A stretch of 64,000 nucleotides of DNA. Origin: JAVXCQ01 sp036659415. GTDB lineage: Bacteria > Bacillota > Negativicutes > Acidaminococcales > Acidaminococcaceae. The notes beneath the pieces were generated by a model that saw only the letters and a list, made by a program, of their open reading frames with translations, did not search any database and was not told the origin of the DNA. The position numbers were made by a program, and so were the translations under genes. The DNA is taken from positions 1 through 64,000 of the forward strand of contig JAVXCQ010000007.1 of the NCBI GenBank assembly GCA_036659415.1, written 5' to 3'. Shown here one piece after another: positions 61,900 to 64,000 of this stretch (the first letter of the stretch is position 1; each line of letters starts with the position of its first letter).

Positions 61900-64000
61900 A
61901 TGAAGGGAAAATATTCTATTATTCCAAATAAAGACGACTTTTTTGCTTTCCTAGATGGGCATGCTTTTACTGCTGAGCAAATGGAGCAGTTAAAAACGGT
62001 AACGCCGCTTAAAGTTATCATTGATTCTGAACAAAATGAGTGGGTAATCGAATATACTTTATCCAGAGCAATTGATGAAATTTTATTAACAGCGGTGGCA
62101 CAAGTGCTTACCGCTGTTTGCGATTTAAGTAAGGTGTCATTTGTTTTAACAGCTATGCCAGCATCCGCCCAATTGTTTTCCTACGTAGAATGTAAAGAGA
62201 GAATTATTACTGCTGTGGGGGAAAGATGCCTAGAAGCAGCTTCTATTTTGCGTGGAGCACAGTGGGAACAAGAGCAGATGAAACTAATTTTGATTTTTGC
62301 AGGGACTAGTATGCTAGAACATATGCAAACCAAGCATATTGATACGCAACTAGTTGATATTTTGCAAAATGAATTTGGACTCACCGGCGTCGAAGTGGAG
62401 TTCATCGCCAATGAGCAAGATATTTGCTACGAAACTGAAGTGGTAACGAGAGAATATATCAGTGGTCTTAGGGATGAGCCCTCTGGAGATGACACCGGGG
62501 GCAAAGCTGGTTTAATTTACGGCAAGAAGATTACTGGCACGCCTAGAGCCATGCATGAAGTGAGGGAAGAAGAGAATAAGGTTGTTGTTGAAGGTGAAAT
62601 TGTCAATCTAGAAGAACGCGAACTAAGAACAGGTGCCATTATTTTTAAGTTTAATCTTAAGGATGCCACTGATGGTCTTATGGTTAAAATGCGTTTTAGT
62701 GAACATAGGGGCGAAGCCGGGCTGGAGAATAATAAAAAAGACTGTGGACAAATAAAAAATAAATTACAGCAAGGTCAACGTATTCGTATTTGTGGTAATG
62801 TTACCCAGGATAAGTGGGAGCATGACGAATTGGTGATGTCTGATATTAGTGGTATTGTGCTTGTGAATAAGGTAGAACGCATGGATTTAGCACCGGTAAA
62901 ACGGGTAGAACTACATTGTCACACCAAAATGAGTAAGTTAGACGCTGTAACACCAATCAAAGAATTAGTGCAAACCGCAATGAAGTGGGGGCACTCTGCC
63001 TTAGCCCTCACCGACCATGGAGTGGTGCAGGCTTTCCCCTTTGCCTACGATGAAGCCGAAGGTAAGGACTTAAAATTGATTTTTGGCGTGGAAGGTTATT
63101 TATTGCCGGATATTGAAGGAAAACGCACTTATCATATTATTATTTTGGCGAAAAATCCAGAAGGGTTACGCAACCTGTACCGTTTGATTTCTATTTCTCA
63201 TTTACAATATTTAGCGAAGCGGCCACGAATGCCACGGGCTTTAATTGAGCAATACAGGGAAGGCTTAATTATTGGTTCTGCCTGTGAAGCAGGGGAGTTA
63301 TATCAAGCTATTTTGGAAGATCAACCGGAAGCAGAAATCTTAAAAATTGCAGAATTTTATGATTACTTGGAAATACAACCAACGGGTAATAATATGTTTT
63401 TAGTGAGAGAGGGTAAGTATGCCCAGGTACAAACCACCAAAGATTTAGAAAAAATAAACCAAAAAATTTATGCCCTTGGTAAAAAATTAAATAAATTAAC
63501 TGTTGCTACTTGCGATGTGCATTTTCTTAATTCCGAAGATGAAGTTTTGCGAAGAATTTTACAAGCGGGACAAGGTTACAGTGATGCTGATTTGCAACCA
63601 CCGCTATATTTGCGTACGACTGAAGAAATGCTAGCGGAGTTTGACTATTTGGGAGCAGAAATCGCCTATGAAGTAGTGGTAACAAATCCCAATCTCATTA
63701 GTGCACAAGTTGAACGCTTTAAGCCCATTCCAGACCGCGATCAGCTGTATTCGCCAATTATTCCGGGAGCCGAGAAAAAAATAAAAACTATGGCTTATGC
63801 CAGGGCTCATGAATGGTATGGGGAAGTTTTGCCACAGTTGGTTGCAGATAGGTTGGAGCTGGAATTACATGCAATCATCGGTAATGGGTTTGCGGTATTA
63901 TATTACATTGCGCATATGCTGGTTAAAAAATCTTTGGACGATGGTTATTTAGTTGGTTCTCGAGGTTCGGTCGGTTCTTCCTTTGTAGCAACGATGATTG
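61900..64000 (+). CDS. polC: DNA polymerase III PolC-type alpha subunit (3' end outside window), without the inserted exonuclease domain
   Basis: The first 700 codons of the replicative polymerase of Firmicutes. Residues 1-210 form the N-terminal domains. An OB domain lies at about residues 225-325. The PHP domain starts RVELHCHTKMSKLDAV (H339, H341) and contains LTDHG (D372, H373), FGVEGYLL (E398), YHIIILAKN (H412) and CDVHFLN (D539, H541). The catalytic domain begins at GSRGSVGSSFVAT. In classical PolC a DnaQ-like exonuclease of roughly 170-200 residues is inserted between the GVE and YH segments. Here only 14 residues separate E398 and H412. The frame is continuous with no stop. GGAGGG precedes the ATG. 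Confidence 0.95.
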   Translation, partial: MKGKYSIIPNKDDFFAFLDGHAFTAEQMEQLKTVTPLKVIIDSEQNEWVIEYTLSRAIDEILLTAVAQVLTAVCDLSKVSFVLTAMPASAQLFSYVECKERIITAVGERCLEAASILRGAQWEQEQMKLILIFAGTSMLEHMQTKHIDTQLVDILQNEFGLTGVEVEFIANEQDICYETEVVTREYISGLRDEPSGDDTGGKAGLIYGKKITGTPRAMHEVREEENKVVVEGEIVNLEERELRTGAIIFKFNLKDATDGLMVKMRFSEHRGEAGLENNKKDCGQIKNKLQQGQRIRICGNVTQDKWEHDELVMSDISGIVLVNKVERMDLAPVKRVELHCHTKMSKLDAVTPIKELVQTAMKWGHSALALTDHGVVQAFPFAYDEAEGKDLKLIFGVEGYLLPDIEGKRTYHIIILAKNPEGLRNLYRLISISHLQYLAKRPRMPRALIEQYREGLIIGSACEAGELYQAILEDQPEAEILKIAEFYDYLEIQPTGNNMFLVREGKYAQVQTTKDLEKINQKIYALGKKLNKLTVATCDVHFLNSEDEVLRRILQAGQGYSDADLQPPLYLRTTEEMLAEFDYLGAEIAYEVVVTNPNLISAQVERFKPIPDRDQLYSPIIPGAEKKIKTMAYARAHEWYGEVLPQLVADRLELELHAIIGNGFAVLYYIAHMLVKKSLDDGYLVGSRGSVGSSFVATMI

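Noticed and set aside
63090..63130. A frameshift or assembly gap as the cause of the missing PolC exonuclease
   Set aside because: The frame is continuous on both sides of the junction and the sequence flows directly from the GVE segment to the YH segment with sensible family residues. A clean in-frame deletion in the assembly cannot be excluded but has no visible sign.
1..64000. CRISPR arrays, insertion sequences, prophage, toxin-antitoxin or defence islands
   Set aside because: No regularly spaced repeats, transposase or integrase motifs, or unknown gene clusters were found. The region is almost entirely core genes with short gaps.

Overview
The window is a dense stretch of bacterial core genome. 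About 65 protein genes were called and all but one lie on the plus strand. Gene content and order are those of a Firmicute: ruvCAB next to queA-tgt-yajC-secDF, recJ-rel-dtd-hemZ-hisS-aspS, ireB-ruvX-mltG, efp-asp23-nusB-xseAB-ispA-dxs-tlyA-nadK-argR-recN, and rpsB-tsf-pyrH-frr-uppS-cdsA-dxr-rseP-ispG-proS-polC. An AsmA/TamB-like envelope protein sits inside the ireB-mltG cluster, and there is a group B type [FeFe] hydrogenase, an oxygen-avoiding fermenter's enzyme. Together these suggest an anaerobic diderm Firmicute, probably of the Negativicutes. That placement is an inference from gene content, not from a phylogeny. Two genes of sporulation families (spoIID-like, spoVS) are present, but they do not prove that the organism sporulates.

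Layout. Positions 1-252 hold no assignable gene. 253-1740 is the hydrogenase. 1805-11823 runs through yebC, ruvCAB, queH, a SpoIID-like gene, queA, tgt, yajC, a 5-formyl-THF cyclo-ligase gene and secDF, closed by a strong terminator. 11953-23636 carries lapA, recJ, rel, dtd, a metallo-hydrolase, an AI-2E family permease, hemZ, hisS and aspS. A 6S RNA with its own sigma-A promoter follows at 23679-23868, then tcdA and rarA. An Rrf2-type Fe-S regulator overlaps mnmA. alaS follows from a perfect consensus promoter. 30307-37391 has ireB, ruvX, the AsmA-like gene, a DUF1292 protein, mltG, a U32 protein, a DUF4911 protein, an aminopeptidase and efp. 37543-48950 covers the Asp23 membrane-stress set, nusB, a Kae1/TsaD paralogue, xseAB, the isoprenoid genes ispA and dxs, tlyA, nadK, argR, recN and a Nudix gene. 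spoVS and a T-box-controlled aminotransferase converge on a shared hairpin terminator. The translation, lipid and isoprenoid run from rpsB to polC fills the rest, and polC is cut by the window end.

How the genes work together. dxs, dxr, ispG, ispA and uppS give most of a methylerythritol-phosphate route to undecaprenyl phosphate, next to cdsA (phospholipid), rseP (site-2 protease) and mltG (peptidoglycan). queH, queA and tgt make queuosine tRNA; mnmA, tcdA and possibly the U32 protein modify other tRNA positions. ruvABC, recJ, recN, rarA and xseAB handle recombination and repair. secD, secF and yajC form the Sec accessory complex.

Most of the window is ordinary housekeeping sequence. No mobile element, CRISPR array, phage or defence system was seen. 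The points that stand out are: a PolC whose PHP domain is not interrupted by the usual proofreading exonuclease; a PASTA-like open frame that runs without a stop into a ferredoxin gene that has its own ideal ribosome site; a structured leader before rpsB; a T-box on the minus strand; a sigma-H-like promoter before spoVS; and a repeated element around the promoter of the Rrf2 regulator.
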